64,000 nucleotides of DNA from Paraburkholderia sp. FT54 (GCF_031585635.1 NZ_CP134195.1:1-64000), one strand, 5' to 3'. Shown: positions 18,154 to 27,101, counted from the first letter of the stretch. Numbers and translations: made by a program. Notes: a model not told the origin generated them from the letters alone.

Positions 18154-19038
18154 ATGGAAATCTTTGGCGTTCCGCTACCGGCGATGCTGAGCCAGCTGCT
18201 GCTGGGGCTCGTGAACGGCTCGTTCTACGCAATTCTGAGCCTCGGGCTGGCGGTGATCTTCGGCTTGCTCAACGTGATCAACTTCGCGCACGGCGCGTTG
18301 TTCATGCTCGGCGCGATGCTCGCGTGGATGGGCCTGTCTTATTTCGGTCTGCCGTACTGGGTGATGCTGGTGCTGGCACCGGTGATCGTCGGGCTGTTCG
18401 GCATTGCGATCGAACGCTCGATGCTGCGCTGGCTGTACAAGCTCGATCATCTGTACGGGCTCTTGCTGACCTTCGGGCTGACGCTGGTGGTGGAGGGCGT
18501 GTTCCGTTCCATCTACGGTTCCTCCGGCCAGCCGTATGACGTGCCGTCGGCGCTTTCCGGCGCAACCAATCTCGGCTTCATGTTCCTGCCGAATTATCGC
18601 GCGTGGGTCGTGGTGGCCTCGCTGGTGGTGTGCTTCGCGACTTGGTTCGTGATCGAGAAAACGCGCTTGGGCGCCTATCTGCGCGCCGGCACTGAAAACC
18701 CGAAACTGGTCGAAGCGTTCGGCATCAACGTGCCGCTGATGATCACGCTCACCTACGGCTTCGGCGTCGCGCTCGCGGCGTTTGCCGGCGTGCTCGCCGC
18801 ACCGGTGATTCAGGTGTCGCCGCTAATGGGGCAGCCGATGATCATCACCGTGTTCGCGGTGGTCGTGATCGGCGGCATGGGTTCGATCATGGGCTCGATT
18901 CTCACCGGCTTGCTGCTCGGCGTGATCGAAGGACTGACGCGGGTGTTTTACCCGGAAGCGTCGGCGACCGTCGTTTTCGTGATCATGGCGCTGGTGTTGC
19001 TGGTGCGCCCGGCGGGTCTCTTCGGCAAGGAAAAATGA
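18154..19038 (+). CDS. Liv-type ABC permease (LivH-like), system 1
   Basis: A 294-residue inner-membrane permease with about eight hydrophobic segments. Family landmarks are the N-terminal LLGLVNGSFYAILSLGLAVIFGLLNVINFAHG and the central ATPase-coupling loop with AGTENPKLVEAFGINV. ATG 18154 has an AAGG ribosome-binding site. Together with the overlapping LivM-type gene it would form the transmembrane channel of system 1. The spacer of about 190 bp after the binding protein gene may allow the binding protein to be made in excess. Confidence 0.93.
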   Translation: MEIFGVPLPAMLSQLLLGLVNGSFYAILSLGLAVIFGLLNVINFAHGALFMLGAMLAWMGLSYFGLPYWVMLVLAPVIVGLFGIAIERSMLRWLYKLDHLYGLLLTFGLTLVVEGVFRSIYGSSGQPYDVPSALSGATNLGFMFLPNYRAWVVVASLVVCFATWFVIEKTRLGAYLRAGTENPKLVEAFGINVPLMITLTYGFGVALAAFAGVLAAPVIQVSPLMGQPMIITVFAVVVIGGMGSIMGSILTGLLLGVIEGLTRVFYPEASATVVFVIMALVLLVRPAGLFGKEK

Positions 19039-20009
19039 TGCAGAGAAAAGTGCTCTACGGTCTGCTGCTGATCGTGCTTCTCGCGGTGCCCGTGCTCGGC
19101 ATCTATCCGCTCTTCGTGATGAAGGTGCTGTGTTTCGCGCTGTTCGCGGCGGCGTTCAATCTGCTGATCGGCTACACCGGTTTGCTGTCGTTCGGGCACG
19201 CGATGTTCCTCGCTTCGGCCGGCTATGTCACGGGCTATGCGATCCAGACGCTCGGCTTCTCGCCGGAGCTCGGCGTGCTCGTCGGCACCGCGGCGGCGAC
19301 TTTGCTCGGCTTGATCGTGGGCATCTTCGCGATTCGCCGCCAGGGTATCTACTTCGCGATGGTCACACTGGCGCTCGCGCAGATGGTCTACTTCGTGTTC
19401 CTGCAAGCGCCGTTCACGCACGGCGAGGACGGCCTGCAAGGCGTGCCGCGCGGCAAGCTGTTCGGCGTGCTGGATCTGTCGTCCGACGTGGCGCTCTACT
19501 TCGTCGTGCTGGCGGTGATGGTGCTGGCCTTCCTGCTGATCGTGCGGATCGTGCATTCGCCGTTCGGGCAGGTGCTGGTGGCGATTAAGGAAAACGAGCC
19601 GCGTGCGGTGTCGCTCGGCTACGATACGGATCGCTTCAAGCTGCTCGCGTTCGTTTTGTCGGCGGGGATTGCAGGCCTCGCGGGTTCGCTGAAGGTGCTG
19701 GTACAGGGCTTCGAGACGTTGAGCGACGCGTACTGGACCATGTCCGGCCTCGTGATCCTGATGACGCTCGTCGGCGGCATGGGCACCTTGTTCGGACCGT
19801 TGCTCGGCGCGGCGCTGATCGTCGCGCTCGAAGACCGACTCGGCGATATCGGCGGCGCGTTGGCGACGACCACGGGCGTGGAGTGGTTTCGCTCGCTGGG
19901 CGAATCGGTGACCATCGTGACTGGCGTGATTTTTATTGCGTGTGTGCTGGCGTTCCGGCGCGGCATCGTTGGCGAGATCATCGCTCGGGTGCGGCCGCTG
20001 CGAGCGTGA
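19035..20009 (+). CDS. Liv-type ABC permease (LivM-like), system 1
   Basis: A 324-residue permease with multiple membrane segments. Typical LivM motifs are LIGYTGLLSFGHAMFLASAGYVTGY and the coupling segment AIKENEPRAVSLGYDTDRFKLLAF, here quoted only in part as its family signature; GMGTLFGPLLGAALI follows near the C-terminus. It overlaps the LivH-type gene by four bases (ATGA), indicating translational coupling, and ends system 1. Substrate cannot be read from the permease. Confidence 0.93.
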   Translation: MMQRKVLYGLLLIVLLAVPVLGIYPLFVMKVLCFALFAAAFNLLIGYTGLLSFGHAMFLASAGYVTGYAIQTLGFSPELGVLVGTAAATLLGLIVGIFAIRRQGIYFAMVTLALAQMVYFVFLQAPFTHGEDGLQGVPRGKLFGVLDLSSDVALYFVVLAVMVLAFLLIVRIVHSPFGQVLVAIKENEPRAVSLGYDTDRFKLLAFVLSAGIAGLAGSLKVLVQGFETLSDAYWTMSGLVILMTLVGGMGTLFGPLLGAALIVALEDRLGDIGGALATTTGVEWFRSLGESVTIVTGVIFIACVLAFRRGIVGEIIARVRPLRA

Positions 20010-20044
20010 CGCACGGTGAAATGTGCGATTGCTTCGGCATCCGA

Positions 20045-20307
20045 TATAATTCGGGCGTCTTGATGCGGTGAGGTTAAAACGGTAATCGAGTTGGAATGCA
20101 TACCCGGCAAGGCTCGCGCAAACGTGCCCCAATTCAGTGCCGCAGTGCACCACTAGGGTAATTGCTAGTTGTAGTGCACCGGGTGCTCGTTTAATCTTCA
20201 TGCAGTTCTGATGCACCACGAAATTTGCAGGTGGAGAACGAGGAGACAATGAGGCACTCAGTGCCCAGACGAAAGCGCTGTTGGATTGATATCCAACAGC
20301 GCTTTTT
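20045..20307 (+). ncRNA. Candidate small RNA or leader transcript ending at a strong terminator
   Basis: A perfect TATAAT (20045-20050) lies about 35 bp after system 1, and a strong terminator ends the segment at 20307, giving a possible transcript of about 250 nt with no credible long gene. It contains the dyads GTGCAC...GTGCAC and GCACC-G-GGTGC. A good Shine-Dalgarno AGGAGA before an ATG at 20249 opens a 35-codon frame that runs through the terminator stem. No good -35 box is seen. The region could instead be a remnant of a binding-protein gene start or an attenuator. Confidence 0.35.
20272..20307 (+). terminator. Rho-independent terminator
   Basis: A 15-bp perfect stem (AAAGCGCTGTTGGAT / ATCCAACAGCGCTTT) with a TGAT loop, running into a T-run. 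It isolates system 1 from the next binding protein gene. Confidence 0.88.
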
Positions 20308-20524
20308 ATTTGTGCTTCGGGTTATTCACCATTCAAATCCCCCGCTAATTCGGTGACCCTTTTTCATTCACCGACCATGCCTCTATTTCCCACGCCTCAA
20401 TCCTGCAAAACGCTTGCCGCGCGTGGCTTTCGTCCGCTAAACTCGCTATTCACCGACCGCGTGGTCGGGATTTGAATCTACGGATTTAAATTCGAATGAA
20501 TGACGGGGTAAATAGAGGAGTGGA

Positions 20525-21691
20525 ATGAAGTCGGCATTGCGTTGGATGAGCGCGGCATTGGTCGCCACCGGAGTGAGCGCGGCATGGAGCGGCCATGCAT
20601 TCGCGGACGTGAAAATCGGCGTGACCGTCTCGGCAACCGGTCCGGCTGCGTCGCTCGGCATTCCGGAAAAGAACACGATCGCGCTGTTGCCTAAAGAGGT
20701 GGCAGGCCAGAAGATCGATTACATCGTGCTCGACGACGCCACGGATTCCACCGAGGCCGTCAAGAACACGCGCAAGCTCACGAGCGAAGATCACGTGGAT
20801 GCGCTGATCGGTTCGACCGTCGTGCCGAATTCGCTGGCCATGATCGACGTCGCTGCCGAAACCAGCACGCCCATGATCTCCATGGCCGCCGCGGCGAGCA
20901 TCGTCGAACCAATGGATGCGAAGCGCGCGTGGGTCTTCAAGACACCACAGAACGACATTCTCATGGCCACCGCGATCGCGCAGCACATGTCGAATCACGG
21001 TGTGAAGACGGTCGCGTTCATCGGCTTCTCGGACGCTTACGGTGAGAGCTGGTTCAAGGAATTCGGCAAGGCCGCGGACCTCGCGAAGATCAAGATCGTC
21101 GCGAACGAACGCTTCGCACGCAACGACGCATCAGTGACCGGCCAGGTGCTGAAGATCATGTCGCAGAATCCAGACGCGGTCTTGATCGCGGGCGCCGGCA
21201 CGCCGGCCGCGCTCCCGCAAAAAACGCTCAAGGAGCGCGGCTACAAAGGCAAGATCTATCAGACGCACGGAGTCGCCAATAACGACTTCCTGCGCGTGTG
21301 CGGCAAGGATTGCGAAGGCACATATCTGCCGGCGGGTCCATTGCTGGTTGCTGAGCAACTGCCCGATTCGAATCCAGTGAAAAAGAGCGCGCTCGCCTAT
21401 AAGCACGCGTACGAAACCGCTTACGGCGCCGGCTCGGTGTCTACCTTCGGCGGCCATGCATGGGACGCGGGCTTGCTGCTGCAACGCGCGATTCCGCTGG
21501 CATTGAAGAAGGGCCAACCGGGCACGCCGGCGTTCCGCGAAGCACTGCGTGCCGCGTTGGAAAGCACCAAAGACATGCCCGCGTCGCACGGCATCTTCAA
21601 CATGAGCGCGAACGACCACGCTGGTCTCGACCAGCGGGCGCGCGTGATGGTGGAGATTGTCGGCGGCAAGTGGAAGTTGTCCGGCGACTGA
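20525..21691 (+). CDS. Liv-type substrate-binding protein, system 2 copy A
   Basis: A 388-residue periplasmic type I binding protein: signal peptide (core LVATGVSAAWSGHAFA, cleavage near residue 27), then DVKIGVTVSATGPAASLG. It is strikingly similar along its whole length to the gene at 22059 (shared IPEKNTIALLPKE, KTLKERGYKGKIYQTHGVAN, GHAWDAG), so the two are paralogues. Start ATG 20525 has AGAGGAG upstream. It has its own terminator and therefore forms a separate unit from the second copy and the permeases. Ligand unknown; branched-chain amino acids or aromatic acids are usual for the family. Confidence 0.92.
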   Translation: MKSALRWMSAALVATGVSAAWSGHAFADVKIGVTVSATGPAASLGIPEKNTIALLPKEVAGQKIDYIVLDDATDSTEAVKNTRKLTSEDHVDALIGSTVVPNSLAMIDVAAETSTPMISMAAAASIVEPMDAKRAWVFKTPQNDILMATAIAQHMSNHGVKTVAFIGFSDAYGESWFKEFGKAADLAKIKIVANERFARNDASVTGQVLKIMSQNPDAVLIAGAGTPAALPQKTLKERGYKGKIYQTHGVANNDFLRVCGKDCEGTYLPAGPLLVAEQLPDSNPVKKSALAYKHAYETAYGAGSVSTFGGHAWDAGLLLQRAIPLALKKGQPGTPAFREALRAALESTKDMPASHGIFNMSANDHAGLDQRARVMVEIVGGKWKLSGD

Positions 21692-21724
21692 GCGAAGGCT
21701 AAGCGATATGGACCTTCATTAAAC

Positions 21725-21755
21725 AAAAGACGCGTGCAGTTGACGCGTCTTTTTT
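21725..21755 (+). terminator. Rho-independent terminator after binding protein copy A
   Basis: An 11-bp stem (AAAAGACGCGT / ACGCGTCTTTT) with a 7-base loop, followed by T-rich sequence, 34 bases after the stop codon. Confidence 0.9.
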
Positions 21756-21855
21756 ATTGTCCGCATCGCGTGAAAAAGTGTGGCTCCGTGGCTTCGGGAC
21801 AAACCCGCATTTGGATGGCGGTCTATTGACCGTCAATCACGCAGAACGCAATACT

Positions 21856-21869
21856 ACTAACATGTTAGT
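21856..21869. promoter_or_regulatory. Candidate operator palindrome upstream of binding protein copy B
   Basis: ACTAACATGTTAGT is a perfect 14-bp palindrome, about 190 bp before the ATG of copy B, in the 367-bp spacer after copy A. Its size and symmetry fit a TetR- or GntR-type operator. No regulator gene is adjacent. Confidence 0.4.
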
Positions 21870-22058
21870 GTTTTGTTCACAAGATATCGCAGCAGTTTGC
21901 AGTCGTGGTACGCAGGGGAGTGGCACCAAAGCGGCGAAAGGTATTCGCGCTGAGCAGGGAAAACCATGCTTGGCACGCCTGAACCCTATAACTAGATTCA
22001 GACACCCGGCCTTTAGTCGGATTACAGATACGCGCTTCAAAGCGTTTGGAGACTTGCA

Positions 22059-23219
22059 ATGACAAAGACAAAGCAATGGGTACGCACCGGCATCGCGATG
22101 GCGCTGATGTGCGGCGCGGGCGTGGCGTTCGCGCAGGTGAAAATCGGCGTGACGCTGTCCACGACGGGGCCGGCCGCATCGCTCGGGATTCCTGAAAAGA
22201 ATACGATCGCGCTGCTGCCGAAAGAGATCGGCGGCAAGACCGTGCAGTACATCATTCTCGACGACGGATCCGATACCGGCAAAGCCGTGCAGAACACGCG
22301 CAAGCTGATCGATGAGGACCACGTCGACGCGATCATCGGTTCGACCGTCACGCCGAATTCGCTCGCCATGCTCGACGCCGCTGCCGAAGGCAAGACGCCG
22401 GTGATCTCGCTGGCGGCATCGGCGGCGATCATTTCGCCGATAGACGCAAAGCGCGCATGGGCCTTCAAACCGCCGCAAAACGACAGCCTGATGGCTGACG
22501 CCATTGCCGACTACATGGAACATCACGGCGTGAAGACGGTGGGTTTCATCGGCTTCGCGGATGCCTACGGCGACGGCTGGAACAACGTCTTCACCGCAGC
22601 GGCCGCCGCGCACAATCTGAAGATCGTCTCGAACGAGCGCTTTAACCGCACCGACGCATCGGTGACGGGCCAGGTGTTGAAGACGATGGGCGCGAATCCT
22701 GACGCGGTGCTGATCGCGGGCGCGGGCACGCCGTCGGCGCTGCCGGCCAAGACGCTGAAGGAGCGCGGCTACAAGGGCAAGATCTATCAGACGCACGGCG
22801 TCGCGAACAACGACTTCCTGCGTGTGTGCGCCAAGGATTGCGAAGGCGAATTCTTGCCGGCTGGCCCGATCCTCGTGGCGGATCAACTGCCTGACTCGAA
22901 CCCGGTGAAGAAGTCGTCGCTGGCCTATAAGTCGGCGTATGAGAAAGCGTATGGCGCGGGTTCGGTGGCGACCTTCGGCGGTCACGCCTGGGATGCCGGC
23001 CAGATGCTGCAAGCGGCGATTCCGGTCGCGCTGAAGAGCGCTCAGCCGGGCACCGAAGCGTTCCGCGTGGCACTGCGCGGCGCGCTCGAGAACATCAAGG
23101 AGCTGCCGGTCTCGCACGGCATCATGAATACCACGACGACCGACCACAACGGCCTCGACAAACGTGCACGCGTGATCGTGCAGATCGTCGACGGCAAGTG
23201 GAAGCTGCAGAACGACTAA
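22059..23219 (+). CDS. Liv-type substrate-binding protein, system 2 copy B
   Basis: A 386-residue paralogue of the preceding binding protein, with a signal peptide (cleavage near AFA-QVKIG, residue 27) and the same conserved blocks. Start ATG 22059 has GGAGA at the proper distance. About 200 bp separate it from the permease gene that follows, and no terminator lies between, so this copy is probably the one co-transcribed with the permease and ATPase genes of system 2. The two copies may differ in ligand range or in expression. Confidence 0.92.
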   Translation: MTKTKQWVRTGIAMALMCGAGVAFAQVKIGVTLSTTGPAASLGIPEKNTIALLPKEIGGKTVQYIILDDGSDTGKAVQNTRKLIDEDHVDAIIGSTVTPNSLAMLDAAAEGKTPVISLAASAAIISPIDAKRAWAFKPPQNDSLMADAIADYMEHHGVKTVGFIGFADAYGDGWNNVFTAAAAAHNLKIVSNERFNRTDASVTGQVLKTMGANPDAVLIAGAGTPSALPAKTLKERGYKGKIYQTHGVANNDFLRVCAKDCEGEFLPAGPILVADQLPDSNPVKKSSLAYKSAYEKAYGAGSVATFGGHAWDAGQMLQAAIPVALKSAQPGTEAFRVALRGALENIKELPVSHGIMNTTTTDHNGLDKRARVIVQIVDGKWKLQND

Positions 23220-23423
23220 AACAGAAGCGGTACGCGCCTCTCGCGCAACGTGCGGCATGTGACGCCGCATTGCCATTGTGTTCGATGACAATGGCATCGA
23301 CCGCCGCGCCGCATTCCGGCGCGGCGGTCGCCTTTTCAGGCATTGCGGGTCGGTGGACGGCCGCGAGTTCTGCCGCCACGACGGTTTTCCAGTTTCGATT
23401 TCGACGCTTCAGGACGAGGAAGT

Positions 23424-24479
23424 ATGGATCTATCAATTGCGGCGATCCTCGCGCAGGACGGCATCACCACCGGCGCGATCTACGCGCTGCTCGCGCTCGC
23501 GCTGGTGCTGGTGTTCTCCGTGACGCGGGTGATCTTCATCCCGCAGGGGGAGTTTGTTTCGTACGGCGCGTTGACGCTCGCCGCACTCCAGACACAGAAA
23601 TTTCCGGCCACCTGCTGGCTGCTGATGGCGATGGGCGCGGCCTGTTTCGTCGTCGAGGTAGCAGGGTTGGTTCGGCATCCCGAACGGCGCCGGCATGCGG
23701 CGCGCACGCTGGTCATGCTGGTCGGCAAATACCTGCTGTTTCCGATCGCGGTCTATGCGCTTACGCAAGGCGTTTTCATGCATCCGCTGTCGATGATCGC
23801 GCAGATCGCATTAACGCTGCTGATCGTGATTCCGATGGGGCCGTATGTTTACCGGCTCGCGTACGAGCCGATCGCGGAAGCGACCACACTGCTGCTGTTG
23901 ATCGTGGCGGTGGCGGTGCACTTCGCGATGGTGGGCCTTGGTCTCGTGATGTTCGGTGCGGAAGGTTCGCGCACCACCGCGTTTTCCGATGCGACCTTCA
24001 ACATCGGCACGCTGACGATTTCCGGGCAAAGCCTGTGGGTCGTCGGCACCGCGGTTGTGTTGATCGGCGCACTGTATCTGTACTTCGATCGCTCGATCTC
24101 GGGCAAGGCCTTGCGCGCGACGTCGGTGAACCGGCTCGGCGCGCGGCTCGTCGGTATCGGCACGACGCAAGCGGGGCGTCTCGCATTCACGTTGGCGGCC
24201 GGCCTCGGCGCGCTGTGCGGCATCCTTGTCGCACCCTTGACCACCATCTACTACGACTCGGGCTTCCTGATCGGTTTGAAGGGCTTCGTGGGGGCGATTA
24301 TCGGCGGCCTCGTCAGCTATCCGCTGGCGGCCGCGGGCTCGATCCTGGTCGGCCTGCTGGAATCGTATTCGTCGTTCTGGGCGAGCGCTTATAAGGAAGT
24401 GATTGTGTTCACGCTGATCATCCCGGTGCTGCTCTGGCGAAGCCTTGCCAGCCCGCACGCCGAAGAGGAAGAGGAGTGA
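23424..24479 (+). CDS. Liv-type ABC permease (LivH-like) with internal insertion, system 2
   Basis: A 351-residue permease starting MDLSIAAILAQDGITTGAIYALLAL. The beginning (VFSVTRVIFIPQGEFVSYGAL) and end (GRLAFTLAAGLGALCGILVAPL, then FVGAIIGGLVSYPLAAAGSILV) match LivH proteins of about 290-310 residues. The excess is an insertion at about 65-130 with a basic loop (RHPERRRHAAR) and two extra hydrophobic stretches. ATG 23424 has AGGACGAGGAAG upstream; longer in-frame forms start in Arg-rich spacer. It is followed four bases later by the permease-ATPase fusion gene. Confidence 0.9.
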   Translation: MDLSIAAILAQDGITTGAIYALLALALVLVFSVTRVIFIPQGEFVSYGALTLAALQTQKFPATCWLLMAMGAACFVVEVAGLVRHPERRRHAARTLVMLVGKYLLFPIAVYALTQGVFMHPLSMIAQIALTLLIVIPMGPYVYRLAYEPIAEATTLLLLIVAVAVHFAMVGLGLVMFGAEGSRTTAFSDATFNIGTLTISGQSLWVVGTAVVLIGALYLYFDRSISGKALRATSVNRLGARLVGIGTTQAGRLAFTLAAGLGALCGILVAPLTTIYYDSGFLIGLKGFVGAIIGGLVSYPLAAAGSILVGLLESYSSFWASAYKEVIVFTLIIPVLLWRSLASPHAEEEEE

Positions 24480-24483
24480 CGCG

Positions 24484-26268
24484 ATGAAACGGATCATGCA
24501 AAACAAGTTCTTCTGGTTGTTCCTCGTGGTGCTGTTCGCGCTGCCGGTGTTGCCGCAGCCGATTCACGTGCCTGAGTACTGGGTGACGCTGCTCAACTAC
24601 ATCGGCCTGTATTCGATCGTGGCGATTGGGCTCGTGCTGCTGACCGGGATCGGCGGGATGACGAGCTTCGGGCAGGCGGCGTTTGTCGGTATCGGCGCTT
24701 ATGCGACTGCGTATCTGACGACACGGTACGGCGTTTCGCCGTGGCTCGCGCTAATCGCGGGCGTGGTCGTGACGGCGTTGATCGCGCTGATGCTCGGACT
24801 GGTGACGATGCGCCTGTCGGGACACTTTCTGCCGCTCGGCACGATCGCGTGGGGACTGGCGCTGTTCTACCTGTTCGGCAATCTGGAAATGCTCGGCAAG
24901 TACGACGGCATCAACGGGATTCCGGTGCTGAATGTGTTCGGCATCAACCTGGAGTCCGGTCGCCATATCTATTACCTGATCTGGCTGGTGGTGCTCGGCG
25001 CGGTGATCTCAGTTCAGAATCTGCTTAATAGCCGACCGGGGCGTGCAATTCGCGCGCTGCGCGGCGGCGGCATGATGGCCGAAGCGATGGGCGTGGACAC
25101 CGGGTGGATGCGTGTGGTGATTTTCGTCTATGCGGCCGTGTTGGCGTCGGTTTCGGGCTTTCTGTACGCCCACCTGCAGCGCGCGGTGAATCCGACGCCG
25201 TTCGGGCTGAACCACGGCATCGAGTTTCTGTTCATGGCAGTGGTGGGCGGCGTGTCGCATGTCTGGGGCGCGGTGCTTGGCGCGGCGATTCTCACCGTGC
25301 TGCAGGACTATCTGCAAACGCTGTTGCCCAAGCTGCTCGGCGAGAACGGCAACTTCGAAGTGATCGTGTTCGGCATCCTGATGGTGCTGTTGCTTCAGTA
25401 CGCCCGCCAAGGCGTTTGGCCGTTCGTCGCGCGGTTTTTCCCGAAAGGTCCTCGCGCGCATTTAGCCGATCACGCCGAACCGTTGCCGCAGCGCAGCAAG
25501 CCAGCGGCCGGTGAAGATCTGCTGACGGTGAACAAAGCACGCAAGCAATTCGGCGGTCTGGTTGCGGTGAACGATGTCAGCTTCGAGGTGAAAGCAGGGC
25601 AGATCATCGGCCTCATCGGGCCGAACGGCGCCGGCAAGTCGACAACGTTCAATCTGGTGACCGGCGTGCTGCAAGCGACCAGTGGCGAGATCACGTTCCG
25701 CGGTGAGCGCATCGATTCGCTGAGTTCACGTGAAATCGTCAAGCGGGGAATCGGCCGTACCTTCCAGCACGTCAAGTTGCTGCCGGGGATGACGGTGCTC
25801 GAAAACGTCGCGATCGGCGCGCATTTGCGAGGGCAGGCTGGCGTGTGGCGCAGCGTTGTGCGCCTGAACAGCGCGGAGGAAGCGCGTTTGATGGCCGAGG
25901 CGGCTCGCCAGATTCGCCGTGTCGGCCTCGAGCAGCACATGTATGACGAAGCCGGCAGTCTCGCCTTGGGACAGCAGCGGATTCTCGAAATCGCTCGCGC
26001 GCTGTGCTGCGATCCGACGCTGCTATTGCTGGATGAGCCGGCCGCTGGTCTGCGCTATCAGGAAAAGCTGCAACTGGCCGACCTGCTGCGTCGCCTCAAG
26101 GCAGAAGGCATGAGCGTGCTGCTGGTGGAGCACGACATGGATTTCGTGATGAATCTCACCGATCGGTTGGTGGTCATGGAGTTCGGCACCCGAATCGCGG
26201 AAGGTTTGCCGCAGGACGTGCAACAGAATCCTGCTGTGCTGGAAGCGTATCTCGGCGGGGTTGAGTGA
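24484..26268 (+). CDS. Fused Liv-type permease (LivM) and ATP-binding protein (LivG), system 2
   Basis: A 594-residue fusion. Residues about 1-330 are a LivM-type permease ([39 protein letters not shown], and the coupling segment [20 protein letters not shown]). After a short linker (about 330-345), residues to the end are a LivG-type ATPase with Walker [11 protein letters not shown], signature [15 protein letters not shown], Walker [14 protein letters not shown] and H-loop VEHDMDFV. The fusion fixes the permease:ATPase stoichiometry. The ATG at 24484 is chosen because the protein from there looks like LivM and the LivH gene ends just before; the stop overlaps the next start. Confidence 0.93.
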   Translation: MKRIMQNKFFWLFLVVLFALPVLPQPIHVPEYWVTLLNYIGLYSIVAIGLVLLTGIGGMTSFGQAAFVGIGAYATAYLTTRYGVSPWLALIAGVVVTALIALMLGLVTMRLSGHFLPLGTIAWGLALFYLFGNLEMLGKYDGINGIPVLNVFGINLESGRHIYYLIWLVVLGAVISVQNLLNSRPGRAIRALRGGGMMAEAMGVDTGWMRVVIFVYAAVLASVSGFLYAHLQRAVNPTPFGLNHGIEFLFMAVVGGVSHVWGAVLGAAILTVLQDYLQTLLPKLLGENGNFEVIVFGILMVLLLQYARQGVWPFVARFFPKGPRAHLADHAEPLPQRSKPAAGEDLLTVNKARKQFGGLVAVNDVSFEVKAGQIIGLIGPNGAGKSTTFNLVTGVLQATSGEITFRGERIDSLSSREIVKRGIGRTFQHVKLLPGMTVLENVAIGAHLRGQAGVWRSVVRLNSAEEARLMAEAARQIRRVGLEQHMYDEAGSLALGQQRILEIARALCCDPTLLLLDEPAAGLRYQEKLQLADLLRRLKAEGMSVLLVEHDMDFVMNLTDRLVVMEFGTRIAEGLPQDVQQNPAVLEAYLGGVE

Positions 26269-27032
26269 TGGAGAACACAATGAATGCTGCTGGTCCGATT
26301 CTCGACGTGGACGGGTTGTCCGTCCGCTATGGCAAGGTCGAGGCGCTGCACGGTGCGGCGATCAAGGTGCGGCCCGGGCAGATCGTCTCGGTGATCGGCC
26401 CGAACGGCGCGGGCAAGTCCACGCTGCTGAACGCGATCATGGGCGCGTTGCCGACAACAGGCCACGCGAAAGGCGCCGTTCTGTATCAAGGCGAAGACGT
26501 CAGCGCCGTGCCGGTCGAAAAGCGTGTCGCTCGCGGCATGTGCCTGGTGCCGGAAAAGCGTGAACTGTTCGCCTCGATGACGGTTGAAGACAATCTCGTC
26601 CTCGGCGCCTATCGGCGCAAGCGGGCAGGGGAACGCAACTTTCTCGATCAACTCGAGCCGGTCTTTACGCTGTTTCCGCGATTGAAGGAGCGACGGAAGC
26701 AAGCTGCTGGAACCTTGTCCGGTGGTGAGCGGCAGATGCTCGCCGTGGGCCGCGCGCTGATGGGCAAACCCGATCTGCTGATGCTGGATGAGCCAAGTCT
26801 TGGTCTTGCGCCGTTGATCGTGAAGGAGATTTTCCACATCATCAGCGCGCTACGGCAGACCGGCGTCGCTACGTTGCTGATCGAGCAGAATGCGCGCGCC
26901 GCGTTGCAAATCTCCGATTACGGCTATGTGTTGGAGACCGGTGAACTGGCGCTGGAAGGCCCGGCGACCGACTTGGCGCAGAATCCGCGCGTGATCGAAA
27001 CCTATCTCGGGTTGGCTAAAAAAGTGGCTTAG
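26268..27032 (+). CDS. Liv-type ABC transporter ATP-binding protein (LivF-like), system 2
   Basis: A 254-residue LivF-type ATPase with intact motifs: Walker [13 protein letters not shown]-loop region [16 protein letters not shown], signature [13 protein letters not shown], Walker [14 protein letters not shown] and H-loop LIEQNARA. It ends system 2. The start is ambiguous: GTG 26265, ATG 26268 overlapping the previous stop, or ATG 26280, which has GGAG six bases upstream. I list 26268. The stop is followed by a large hairpin that also contains a parS palindrome. Confidence 0.92.
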   Translation: MENTMNAAGPILDVDGLSVRYGKVEALHGAAIKVRPGQIVSVIGPNGAGKSTLLNAIMGALPTTGHAKGAVLYQGEDVSAVPVEKRVARGMCLVPEKRELFASMTVEDNLVLGAYRRKRAGERNFLDQLEPVFTLFPRLKERRKQAAGTLSGGERQMLAVGRALMGKPDLLMLDEPSLGLAPLIVKEIFHIISALRQTGVATLLIEQNARAALQISDYGYVLETGELALEGPATDLAQNPRVIETYLGLAKKVA

Positions 27033-27063
27033 CGCTCGCGCTGCTCGCTTTTGCCGTTGTTCA

Positions 27064-27101
27064 AGGCGGTGTGTTTCACGTGAAACACACCGCCTTTTTT
27101 A
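27064..27101 (+). terminator. Terminator-like hairpin at the end of system 2, containing parS
   Basis: A perfect palindrome with 17-bp arms (AAGGCGGTGTGTTTCAC / GTGAAACACACCGCCTT), followed by a T-run, 31 bases after the LivF stop codon. The perfect dyad has no unpaired loop in DNA; in RNA it would fold with a small loop. The centre is the ParB-binding sequence listed separately. Confidence 0.75.
27073..27088. other. parS centromere site 1
   Basis: TGTTTCACGTGAAACA matches the 16-bp chromosomal parS palindrome family recognised by ParB proteins (the TGTTnCACGTGnAACA class). It is about 120 bp upstream of mnmG and 3.7 kb upstream of parB. ParB would load here and spread over flanking DNA to segregate the chromosome origin. 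Confidence 0.9.

Noticed and set aside
18948..20249. A 433-codon minus-strand frame opposite the LivM-type permease.
   Set aside because: It is rich in Arg, His, Glu and Gln as expected for the complement of a hydrophobic membrane protein gene, and shows no family resemblance.
25722..25737. A parS-like sequence GAGTTCACGTGAAATC inside the permease-ATPase fusion gene.
   Set aside because: Only 11 of 16 positions match the two perfect parS sites, and the symmetry is lost outside the CACGTG core region.
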